Below are positions 1 to 5,636 of a stretch of 7,316 bases of DNA, piece after piece. The DNA comes from an uncultured Butyricicoccus sp. GTDB taxonomy: Bacteria; Bacillota; Clostridia; Oscillospirales; Butyricicoccaceae. The notes under the pieces were generated by a model that had not been told where the DNA came from, ran no database searches, and worked only from the letters and a program-made list of their open reading frames with translations. A program made the position numbers and the translations under genes. Every line of letters starts with the position of its first letter. Position 1 is the stretch's first letter. Where the stretch lies: assembly GCA_947575935.1 (NCBI GenBank), contig CANPPM010000133.1:1-7316 (forward strand), given 5' to 3'.

Positions 1-883
1 CGCCGCTCCCCGCATAGGAGATGGTGTGCCCGTTTAAATCAATCGCAACCGCCTCGCTGATGCGGATTGTGTTGGAAACGGCGGAAATGTCTGCTGTTAA
101 GATCACGGAACGGCCAGATTCCAGGGCAGCGCGCAGCGCGGCTTCGTCCTGCACAGAATCCGCGGCGCGCGTGTCCGCCGCTGCAGGGATTTGGGGCTGC
201 GCCTGGTCAGGGCACTGCGCACAGTGGTGGGTGCATGCTTGTCCTTCGATCGGGGGGATATAGCCGCAGTCTTCGGTATGTTCGCCGCGCTCATGGGGGC
301 AGTCCAGGAGATCAAGCGCTTCCCCCTCGACATAACCGCAGGATGGTTCCTGGGATGGGCGGCTGGGTTCGTTTTCAGCGGGGTCTTCCGGAGCTGTGTC
401 TGCAGGCGTTTCGTCCGATGCTGCAGGGGGATTCTCTGGGGGGCGGGAGCCGTCTTCTTTTGCGGGGATACGGTCCGTATCGGCTTCTGCATTTGCCGCC
501 TCCTCCGGCGTGTCCGCCGCCTCTGAAACCGCGTCCTGGAAGAGGGCGTCTGCCTGGCTACCGTTTGTTGGCGCTGCTGCTTGCTCGGGCGCTTCTGCAG
601 CAGGCGCATAGCATTCTGCAGTATGGAGGTGGCTGGGGCGCACAAGCGTCCAGCAGGATTCGTCGTGCGCGTCGGCCTCCAAATGCGCGCAGGGAAGGCC
701 GGGGACAGCTTCGGCATAGCCGCACAGTTCGTCGTGCGCGGGATGCGCAGGGCATAGCTTGTCCGGTTGTATCGCAGTCGCAGCATCTGCCAGATAGGGG
801 AACAGCAGGCAGGTGCTTAGCAGCACCGCGGCTGCGCCTTTTCTCCGTATAGGACGTTTCCCCCTTTTTGAAACCAGTATCAT
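1..883 (-). CDS. Large exported Cys/His-repeat surface protein, N-terminal part (runs off left edge)
   Basis: This frame stays open for 294 codons from an ATG at 883 to the window edge, so the C-terminus is missing. An AGGAGGA ribosome site (897-891) lies 7 nt before the ATG. Residues 1-15 are basic (K6, R7, K9, R10, R13, R14, K15), 17-31 are hydrophobic, and signal-peptidase sites are plausible after ADA (34) or ATA (37). Residues 44-92 hold Cys/His units: CPAHPAHDELCGY at 44-56, C65/H67/H73/C77, and H85/H87/C91. Residues 93-180 form a linker rich in Ala, Glu, Asp and Pro. A second cluster follows: CGY at 182-184, CPHERGEHTEDCGY at 195-208, CTHHCAQC at 217-224. Residues 243-290 (DEAALRAALESG, then IDLNGHTIS) look like the entry strand of a pectate-lyase-like beta-helix. 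Such Cys/His units recur in secreted gut Firmicute proteins, and metal binding is plausible but inferred. A role as surface adhesin or glycan-binding protein is a guess. Reading frame and export are solid, function is unknown. Confidence 0.88.
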   Translation of the reverse strand, partial: MILVSKRGKRPIRRKGAAAVLLSTCLLFPYLADAATAIQPDKLCPAHPAHDELCGYAEAVPGLPCAHLEADAHDESCWTLVRPSHLHTAECYAPAAEAPEQAAAPTNGSQADALFQDAVSEAADTPEEAANAEADTDRIPAKEDGSRPPENPPAASDETPADTAPEDPAENEPSRPSQEPSCGYVEGEALDLLDCPHERGEHTEDCGYIPPIEGQACTHHCAQCPDQAQPQIPAAADTRAADSVQDEAALRAALESGRSVILTADISAVSNTIRISEAVAIDLNGHTISYAGSG

Positions 884-906
884 TCCCCAATCCTCCTACA
901 ATGGTT

Positions 907-941
907 CTATTTTAAATAGCTGCGCCGGAGCGCGGGCGCAG
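907..941 (-). promoter_or_regulatory. Leader dyads upstream of the surface-protein gene
   Basis: Two adjacent dyads lie between the predicted promoter and the ribosome site of the surface-protein gene. One pairs CTGCGCC (920-926) with GGCGCAG (935-941) around an 8-nt loop. The other is CTATTT-T-AAATAG (907-919), just upstream of the AGGAGGA site. They could form RNA hairpins in the untranslated leader, or the AT-rich dyad could be a DNA operator. On the plus strand the GC stem is followed by TTTT, but no plus-strand gene ends here, so terminator function in that direction is unlikely. Confidence 0.35.
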
Positions 942-958
942 TTTTATCCACTATTAGC

Positions 959-988
959 ATTATAGCACAGCCCGCCCGGCAAATGCAA
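959..988 (-). promoter_or_regulatory. Sigma-A promoter of the surface-protein gene, extended -10
   Basis: On the minus strand a perfect TATAAT (964-959) is preceded by TG one base upstream (TGC-TATAAT), an extended -10. A weak -35, TTGCAT (988-983), sits 18 nt upstream. Transcription would start near 952, giving a leader of about 70 nt before the ATG at 883. The promoter lies downstream of the pncB terminator, so the surface gene should be transcribed separately from pncB. Confidence 0.72.
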
Positions 989-1122
989 TATAGAATTTGG
1001 AACTTTGCGACCGAATAACTGACGAGTTTTTTCGCGAAATCCTTTGGAAATTGTCTGGAAAAGCAGCTTCGGCAAGGCAGCGTTCGAAACGGGGCGAAGC
1101 GGAGGGGGACGCTGTGAAAAGC
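989..1122. other. Intergenic stretch with no gene seen
   Basis: This is the part of the 884-1245 gap between the surface-gene promoter and the pncB terminator. I see no gene with a convincing ribosome site or recognisable protein. The only structure noted is a 10-bp perfect palindrome TTTCGCGAAA (1030-1039), about 42 bp upstream of the -35, and a loose 6-bp stem GCTTCG/CGAAGC (1066-1071 with 1095-1100). The remainder of the gap, 1155-1245, is plain sequence between the terminator and the pncB stop codon. Confidence 0.5.
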
Positions 1123-1154
1123 ATCCGGCCCGCCGTGGTTTCGGCGGGCCGGAT
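1123..1154 (-). terminator. Rho-independent terminator of pncB
   Basis: A perfect 13-bp inverted repeat, ATCCGGCCCGCCG (1123-1135) and CGGCGGGCCGGAT (1142-1154), surrounds a 6-nt loop. Read on the minus strand the stem is followed by GC and then TTTT, and it lies about 90 nt beyond the pncB stop codon. On the plus strand no T run follows, so it should act for minus-strand transcripts. The T tract is short, but the stem is very stable. Confidence 0.82.
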
Positions 1155-1245
1155 AGCGCGAGGATCGACGCGCTTAGATGGTGTTTCGGTGGGTTTGCGC
1201 TATTTAAGGCGTCAATATGTGACAGAGACGGATACCGCCAAGAGA

Positions 1246-2688
1246 TTAGTAGCGGCACCCTTCTAACAGATCGCTTTTCATCTGCCAAAGTTTTTTGGAC
1301 AGGTCAACGAAATACAGCTGTGGGTTTTCGAATCGTTTAACCGATTCCCACAGCGTCCCCAGCTGCTGTGCGCAGTAATCCCGGATTTCGTGTACGCTGG
1401 GCGATTCATAAACCCGTACGCCCTTTCGGAAAATTTGGACCTGCAGCGGTTTGGCGGCATAGTCATGCACTGTCTTTTTCTTCCAAGTATGGATGGGGTG
1501 GAAGAGGGTATAGGGTTTACCGGAGTCTATGACCTCGTCATAGGTGGTCAGCACGTCGCCGATCGCCTTATGGGTACGATTGTCATATAGCCGGTAAAGC
1601 TTTTTAAAGTGGGGGGTGGTGATCTTTTCGACGTTCTCAGAGACCTTGATTTTAGGAACGATCTGCCCCAGTGCGTTTTCGACTGCGACCAGTTTATATA
1701 CGCCGCCGAAGACTGGTTCGGACTTGGAAGTAATGAGACGTTCGCCGATGCCGAAGGAATCAATGCGCGCCCCCTGCCCCAGGAGGTCGCGTACAAGGTA
1801 TTCGTCCAGCGAATTGGATGCCATGATCTGCATATCCGGGAACCCAGCCTCGTCCAGCATTTCGCGCGCCTTGATCGAAAGATAGGCGATGTCCCCGGAA
1901 TCCAGGCGGATCGCCTTGGGCCGCACCCCCATCGGTCCAAGGACTTCCTTGGCAACGCGGATCGCGTTTGGTACGCCTGATTTTAACACATTATAGGTAT
2001 CGACCAGGAAGGTGCAGTTGTCCGGATAGGTCTGCGCGTAGGCCTTGAACGCTTCGTATTCAGAATCGAACATTTGTACCCAAGAGTGGGCCATGGTGCC
2101 GCCCGCCGGGATGCCGTAATCCCGGTCGGCCAGCGCGCAGGCCGTACCGTTGCAGCCGCCGATATAGGCAGCCCGCGCCCCAAAGATTGCCCCGGACGCC
2201 CCCTGCGCCCTGCGCGAGCCGAACTCCAGCACAACCTTTCCGCGGGCAGATCGTGAGATGCGGCTGGCTTTGGTGGCGATGAGCGTCTGATGGTTGATGG
2301 TCAGCAGGATCATGGTCTCTACAAATTGTGCCTGCACCATAGGTCCGGCTACGGTCACGATGGGCTCGCCCGGGAAGACCGGCGTGCCCTCGGGCACTGC
2401 CCATACGTCGCATGCAAATTTAAAATCCTTTAAATATGCAAGGAATGCTTCGGAAAAGCATTTCCGTCCCCGCAGGTATGCAATGTCCTCTTCCGAGAAT
2501 CTCAGGTTTTCAAAGTAATCGATTAGCTGCGAAACGCCGGCCATGATCGCGTAGCCGCCGCCGTCCGGCACCCGCCGGAAAAACATGTCGAAATAGGCGC
2601 GGCGGTCGGCCATCCCGTGTTCGAAATAGCCGTTTGCCATCGTAAATTCATAGAAATCGGTCAGCATAGTCAAATTTTTTTCGGTCAT
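1246..2688 (-). CDS. pncB: Nicotinate phosphoribosyltransferase
   Basis: The 480-residue product matches the long Gram-positive form of the enzyme, which joins nicotinate to PRPP (with ATP hydrolysis) to give nicotinate mononucleotide, the first step of NAD salvage from niacin in the cytosol. Family landmarks are the N-terminal MLTDFYEFTMANGYF (8-22), NHQTLIATKASRI (132-144), LEFGSRRAQG (154-163), GGCNGTAC (177-184), GGTMAHSW (196-203) with H201 in the place of the histidine phosphorylated in characterised PncB enzymes, and IRLDSGDIAYLS (260-271). The ATG at 2688 is chosen because AAGAGGG (2702-2696) lies 7 nt upstream and the protein then begins with the usual family N-terminus. The frame stays open another 27 codons upstream, but that part covers the predicted leader and has no family character. 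The gene is monocistronic, divergent from argG, and ends before a strong terminator. Confidence 0.95.
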   Translation of the reverse strand: MTEKNLTMLTDFYEFTMANGYFEHGMADRRAYFDMFFRRVPDGGGYAIMAGVSQLIDYFENLRFSEEDIAYLRGRKCFSEAFLAYLKDFKFACDVWAVPEGTPVFPGEPIVTVAGPMVQAQFVETMILLTINHQTLIATKASRISRSARGKVVLEFGSRRAQGASGAIFGARAAYIGGCNGTACALADRDYGIPAGGTMAHSWVQMFDSEYEAFKAYAQTYPDNCTFLVDTYNVLKSGVPNAIRVAKEVLGPMGVRPKAIRLDSGDIAYLSIKAREMLDEAGFPDMQIMASNSLDEYLVRDLLGQGARIDSFGIGERLITSKSEPVFGGVYKLVAVENALGQIVPKIKVSENVEKITTPHFKKLYRLYDNRTHKAIGDVLTTYDEVIDSGKPYTLFHPIHTWKKKTVHDYAAKPLQVQIFRKGVRVYESPSVHEIRDYCAQQLGTLWESVKRFENPQLYFVDLSKKLWQMKSDLLEGCRY

Positions 2689-2709
2689 TTTCGTACCCTC
2701 TTCATTTTC

Positions 2710-2733
2710 ACGGGCTAGGCGCCGCCCGCCCGT
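2710..2733 (-). other. GC-rich hairpin in the pncB leader
   Basis: ACGGGC (2710-2715) pairs with GCCCGT (2728-2733) around a GC-rich 12-nt loop, between the predicted pncB transcription start and its ribosome site. No T run follows in the minus direction, so it does not look like a terminator. It may be a structural element of the leader or have no role. It does not resemble an NAD riboswitch that I can recognise. Confidence 0.3.
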
Positions 2734-2740
2734 TCTGTCA

Positions 2741-2754
2741 GGTGTAAAGACACC
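2741..2754 (-). promoter_or_regulatory. Probable NiaR (niacin-responsive repressor) operator of pncB
   Basis: The minus strand reads GGTGTCTTTACACC, a dyad with 5-bp arms around CTTT. It lies at roughly +5 to +18 of the predicted pncB transcript, where a bound repressor would block initiation. From memory, the operator of NiaR (YrxA) in Bacilli and Clostridia has a TGTCTTGACA-like core inside a GGTGT/ACACC palindrome, and nicotinate salvage genes are typical members of that regulon. The sequence and position are seen directly. The assignment to NiaR is inferred from motif likeness and gene context. Confidence 0.6.
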
Positions 2755-2764
2755 CTTTGCTCCA

Positions 2765-2793
2765 ATCATAGTACATTTTCAACAAAAACGCAA
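2765..2793 (-). promoter_or_regulatory. pncB promoter
   Basis: On the minus strand TTGCGT (2793-2788) and TATGAT (2770-2765) are separated by 17 nt. The -10 matches TATAAT at five of six positions. The start would fall near 2758, giving a leader of about 70 nt that contains the NiaR-like dyad. Confidence 0.6.
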
Positions 2794-2842
2794 GTCCCAA
2801 AACACCTGCCGTCTTCTTTTTCTTTGGATGAATCATACATGG

Positions 2843-2860
2843 TATGCATATTTATTCATT
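2843..2860 (+). promoter_or_regulatory. ARG box (ArgR/AhrC operator) upstream of argG
   Basis: The core TGCATATTTATTCA (2845-2858) matches the ArgR/AhrC consensus TGAAT-wwww-ATTCA with a single mismatch in the conserved ten, plus AT flanks. A lone half-site TGAAT occurs upstream at 2829-2833, giving a possible weak second box with centres 16 bp apart. The strong box is about 27 bp upstream of the argG -35, so repression would probably need cooperation with another site, or the box may set background occupancy. The link to arginine genes downstream supports the call. Confidence 0.65.
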
Positions 2861-2884
2861 TTCAAAAATAATTATAAATTTTTC

Positions 2885-2913
2885 TTGCATTTCTCTGCAG
2901 GCCGTATTATAAT
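2885..2913 (+). promoter_or_regulatory. Promoter of the arg operon
   Basis: TTGCAT (2885-2890) and a perfect TATAAT (2908-2913) are 17 nt apart, within AT-rich sequence. The predicted start is near 2920 and the leader is about 36 nt. No other promoter is visible before argG, so this should drive argG, argH, argC and argJ. Confidence 0.8.
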
Positions 2914-2917
2914 AGGG

Positions 2918-2935
2918 GCATTGAAAAAATTCAAA
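2918..2935 (+). promoter_or_regulatory. Dyad over the argG transcription start, possible second ArgR site
   Basis: TTGAA-AAAA-TTCAA (2921-2934) is a dyad beginning at about the predicted +1. The right half agrees closely with the AAAAATTCA half of an ARG box, but the left TGAA arm is 2 bp closer than in the consensus, so it is not a standard box. Its place at the start of transcription would suit a repressor that also binds the box at 2843-2860. It could instead be a leader hairpin. Confidence 0.4.
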
Positions 2936-2955
2936 CCTGTGGAGGGTGCAAAAAA

Positions 2956-4182
2956 ATGGCAAAAGAATATAAAAAGATCGTCCTGGCATACTCGGGCGGT
3001 CTGGATACTTCCATTATTATCCCGTGGCTGAAGGAAAATTATAACAATCCGGAGATCATCGCGGTCTCTGGGGATGTTGGGCAGGGGACCGAACTGGATG
3101 GTTTGGAGGAGAAGGCGCTGAAAACCGGCGCTTCTAAGCTGATCGTTGCGGATCTGACCGATGAAATGTGCGACGATGTAATCGTGCCTGCGCTTAAGGC
3201 GGGCGCCAAGTACGAGAGCTATCTGCTGGGGACGGCGTTTGCGCGCCCGATTATTGCCAAGAGACTGGTCGAGATTGCGCTGGAGGAGGGCGCGGACGCC
3301 ATCTGCCACGGCTGCACTGGGAAGGGGAATGACCAGGTGCGCTTCGAGTTGGCGATTAAGCGTTTTGCACCACAGATGGGGATTATCGCGCCCTGGCGTG
3401 AATGGGAGATCCGTTCGCGCGACGAGGAAATTGATTATGCGGAGGCCCATCACATCCCGCTCAAGATTACCCGCGAGACCAGCTACTCGAAAGATAAGAA
3501 CCTGTGGCACTTGTCCCATGAGGGATTGGATCTGGAGGATCCTGCGAATGAGCCGGACTTGGATAAAGAGGGCTTCCTTGAAATGGGCGTTTCCCCGTTC
3601 CGGGCGCCTGATAAGCCGGTTTATGTGCGTATCGATTTTGAAAAGGGCGTTCCGGTCGCGGTCGACGGTGAGAAAATGAAGGTTTCCGACGTTATCCGGA
3701 AACTGAACCAGCTGGGCGGGGAGAATGGCATCGGTATCATTGACATCGTGGAAAACCGCCTGGTTGGCATGAAGGATCGCGGCGTTTACGAGACTCCGGG
3801 CGGCGCCATCCTGTACGCTGCGCACGAGCAGTTGGAAATGATCTGCATCGATAAGGATACCTTACATGAGAAGCAGAAGTTGGCGGTCGACTTTGCCGAC
3901 CTGGTGTACAACGGCAAATGGTTCAGCCCCCTGCGTGAGGCGCTGTCTGCTTTTGTCGATAAAACACAGGAGTTTGTCACCGGTACGGTAAAGATGAAGC
4001 TGTACAAGGGCAATATCATCCCGGCGGGGATGACCTCGCCGTACTCCCTGTATTCAGAGGAGCTTGCGACGTTTGATGCCAGCGACTATGATCAGAAGGA
4101 TTCCAAGGGCTTTATCAACCTTTGGGGCCTGCCCGATACTGTGCAGGCGCTCCGCGAGCAGGGCAAACTGAACAAAAAATAA
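2956..4182 (+). CDS. argG: Argininosuccinate synthase
   Basis: The 408-residue cytosolic enzyme uses ATP to condense citrulline and aspartate into argininosuccinate, the penultimate step of arginine synthesis. The N-terminal nucleotide-binding loop AYSGGLDTS spans 11-19. The family motif CHGCTGKGNDQVRFE (117-131) contributes to substrate binding, and SYSKDKNLWHLSHEG (176-190) is the conserved tetramer-forming and substrate-contacting region. Length agrees with bacterial ArgG of about 400 residues. The start is clear: GGAGGG (2941-2946) lies 9 nt before the ATG and the protein begins directly with the loop strand. It is the first gene of the operon and follows a sigma-A promoter and an ARG box. 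argH follows after 68 nt with a hairpin between. No missing key residues were seen. Confidence 0.97.
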   Translation: MAKEYKKIVLAYSGGLDTSIIIPWLKENYNNPEIIAVSGDVGQGTELDGLEEKALKTGASKLIVADLTDEMCDDVIVPALKAGAKYESYLLGTAFARPIIAKRLVEIALEEGADAICHGCTGKGNDQVRFELAIKRFAPQMGIIAPWREWEIRSRDEEIDYAEAHHIPLKITRETSYSKDKNLWHLSHEGLDLEDPANEPDLDKEGFLEMGVSPFRAPDKPVYVRIDFEKGVPVAVDGEKMKVSDVIRKLNQLGGENGIGIIDIVENRLVGMKDRGVYETPGGAILYAAHEQLEMICIDKDTLHEKQKLAVDFADLVYNGKWFSPLREALSAFVDKTQEFVTGTVKMKLYKGNIIPAGMTSPYSLYSEELATFDASDYDQKDSKGFINLWGLPDTVQALREQGKLNKK

Positions 4183-4199
4183 GAAATTTGGATACGGCG

Positions 4200-4222
4200 C
4201 GGGCAGGTGGGATTCCTGCCCG
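4200..4222 (+). other. Hairpin between argG and argH
   Basis: CGGGCAGG (4200-4207) pairs perfectly with CCTGCCCG (4215-4222) around a 7-nt loop, 17 nt beyond the argG stop codon. Only TTT follows before GCC, so it is at most a leaky terminator. It may also stabilise the upstream argG message or mark a processing point, which would let argG and argH-C-J be made in different amounts. These roles are inferred from structure only. Confidence 0.45.
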
Positions 4223-4250
4223 TTTGCCGGTTTGCTACAGGAGAACGATT

Positions 4251-5636
4251 ATGGCAAAAATGTGGGCAGGGCGGTTTCAAAAGGAGACCGATGCCGTTGT
4301 AAACGATTTTAATTCTTCCATCATGTTTGACAGCCGCATGTTCCGGGAGGACATCGAGGGGTCGTTAGCGCATGCCGCGATGCTCGCCAGGCAGGGCATT
4401 ATTTCCGAAGAGGATCACGCGCAGATTCACGAAGGGCTGCAGCATATTCTTGCCAGCCTGGAGGCGGGAAAGGCCGACCTTTCCCCCGAAAAATATGAGG
4501 ATATTCATATGGCGGTGGAACAGCTGCTGACCGAGCGCATCGGCGATGCCGGCAAGCGCCTGCATACCGCCCGTTCGCGTAATGATCAGGTCGCGGTCGA
4601 TATGCGCATGTACACCCGCCGGGAGATTGGGAGCATCCGGACGTTGACGCTTGCATTCATGCGGGTATTGGTGCGGAAAGCGAAAGAGAACCTGCATACC
4701 GTCATGCCAGGGTATACCCATTTGCAGCGCGCGCAGCCGATTACCTTTGCGCATCATTTAATGGCTTACTGCTGTATGCTCCGGCGCGATGTGACGCGTT
4801 TGGAGGATTGCCTTGCGCGTATGGACGAATGTCCTCTCGGTTCGGGAGCGCTTGCGGGGACGACTTATCCGATTGATCGTGCGTATACGGCGCAGGCGCT
4901 TGGTTTTGCCGCTCCCATGGAGAATTCGCTTGACGGCGTATCTGACCGTGACTATTGCATCGAATTGTGTGCTGCGCTGTCCGTCCTGATGATGCATCTT
5001 TCCCGTCTGAGCGAAGAGGTTGTTGCATGGTGTTCGTGGGAATTCAAGTTTGTTGAACTAGACGACGCATATGCAACCGGTTCCTCTATTATGCCGCAAA
5101 AGAAAAACCCCGACGTATGTGAGCTGATTCGCGGTAAGACCGGCCGGGTATACGGCAGCCTGACCGCGCTGCTTACGCAGATGAAGGGCTTGCCGCTTGC
5201 GTATAATAAGGACATGCAGGAGGACAAAGAGGCGGTTTTTGACGCGGTCGATACGGTAAAAATGTGCCTTCGCGTCTTTGCGCCGATGTTTGAGACCATG
5301 ACTGTTCTGCCGGAGAATATGAAAAGGGCCGCTTATCGCGGTTTTATTAACGCCACTGATTGCGCCGATTACCTGACTAAAAAAGGCGTGCCCTTCCGCG
5401 ATGCGTATAAGGCGGCCGGTACGCTGGTAGCCCGCTGCATCGAGCTGGATACGACGTTGGACGCGCTCCCGTTTGAAGAATATAAAGTGGTTTCGGACAT
5501 GTTTGCGGAGGATGTGTATCAGGCAATCGACCTGGCCGCCTGCGTTGCCGGGCGTTGCTCCCCTGGCGGACCTGCCCCTGAGGAGGTCCGGCGGCAGATA
5601 GAAATGATGGAAAGGTTTGTCGAACATGAAGCCTAA
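4251..5636 (+). CDS. argH: Argininosuccinate lyase
   Basis: The 461-residue enzyme splits argininosuccinate into arginine and fumarate, the last step of the pathway, and belongs to the fumarase/aspartase superfamily of tetramers. Conserved blocks are HTARSRNDQ (105-113), GYTHLQRAQP (154-163) with H157 at the expected catalytic histidine, and the superfamily signature GSSIMPQKKNPD (277-288) carrying the catalytic serine loop. Length agrees with E. coli ArgH of 457. The ATG at 4251 is preferred because AGGAGA (4239-4244) lies 6 nt upstream and MAKMWAGRF is the normal family start. The frame is open 43 codons further upstream, but that part overlaps the end of argG and the hairpin and has no family character. 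The last 11 nt overlap argC, which suggests translational coupling. Confidence 0.97.
   Translation: MAKMWAGRFQKETDAVVNDFNSSIMFDSRMFREDIEGSLAHAAMLARQGIISEEDHAQIHEGLQHILASLEAGKADLSPEKYEDIHMAVEQLLTERIGDAGKRLHTARSRNDQVAVDMRMYTRREIGSIRTLTLAFMRVLVRKAKENLHTVMPGYTHLQRAQPITFAHHLMAYCCMLRRDVTRLEDCLARMDECPLGSGALAGTTYPIDRAYTAQALGFAAPMENSLDGVSDRDYCIELCAALSVLMMHLSRLSEEVVAWCSWEFKFVELDDAYATGSSIMPQKKNPDVCELIRGKTGRVYGSLTALLTQMKGLPLAYNKDMQEDKEAVFDAVDTVKMCLRVFAPMFETMTVLPENMKRAAYRGFINATDCADYLTKKGVPFRDAYKAAGTLVARCIELDTTLDALPFEEYKVVSDMFAEDVYQAIDLAACVAGRCSPGGPAPEEVRRQIEMMERFVEHEA

Noticed and set aside
103..786. Minus-strand 227-codon frame in the same region
   Set aside because: It is out of frame with the start at 883, has no good ribosome site, and reads as a basic Arg/Thr/Pro-rich shadow.
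806..820. Possible lipobox (LSTC, residues 22-25) in the signal peptide of the surface protein
   Set aside because: Thr before the Cys is not normal for a lipobox, the Cys lies within the hydrophobic core, and good AxA sites follow at 34 and 37.
67..852. Long plus-strand open frame of 261 codons opposite the surface-protein gene
   Set aside because: It lies antisense to a frame with a ribosome site, signal peptide and recognisable repeats. Its own translation is Arg/Pro/Gly-rich low complexity typical of a shadow in GC-rich DNA.
558..890. Minus-strand TTG-start frame beginning 7 nt before the chosen ATG
   Set aside because: The TTG directly abuts the AGGAGGA site with no spacing, and the product lacks a signal peptide or any family feature.
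944..1288. 114-codon minus-strand frame across the pncB end and intergenic region
   Set aside because: It spans the strong terminator hairpin and a promoter, overlaps the pncB 3' end in another frame, and has no recognisable motif.
2689..2760. NAD-sensing riboswitch in the pncB leader
   Set aside because: The leader has two simple hairpins but no arrangement I can match to the NAD-I or NAD-II motifs. The dyad near the start is better explained as a protein operator.
2872..3825. 317-codon minus-strand frame opposite argG
   Set aside because: It is wholly antisense to the unmistakable argG frame and its promoter, so it is a shadow.
4122..4250. 43-codon N-terminal extension of ArgH
   Set aside because: It overlaps the end of argG and the intercistronic hairpin, while a proper ribosome site and the family N-terminus mark 4251.
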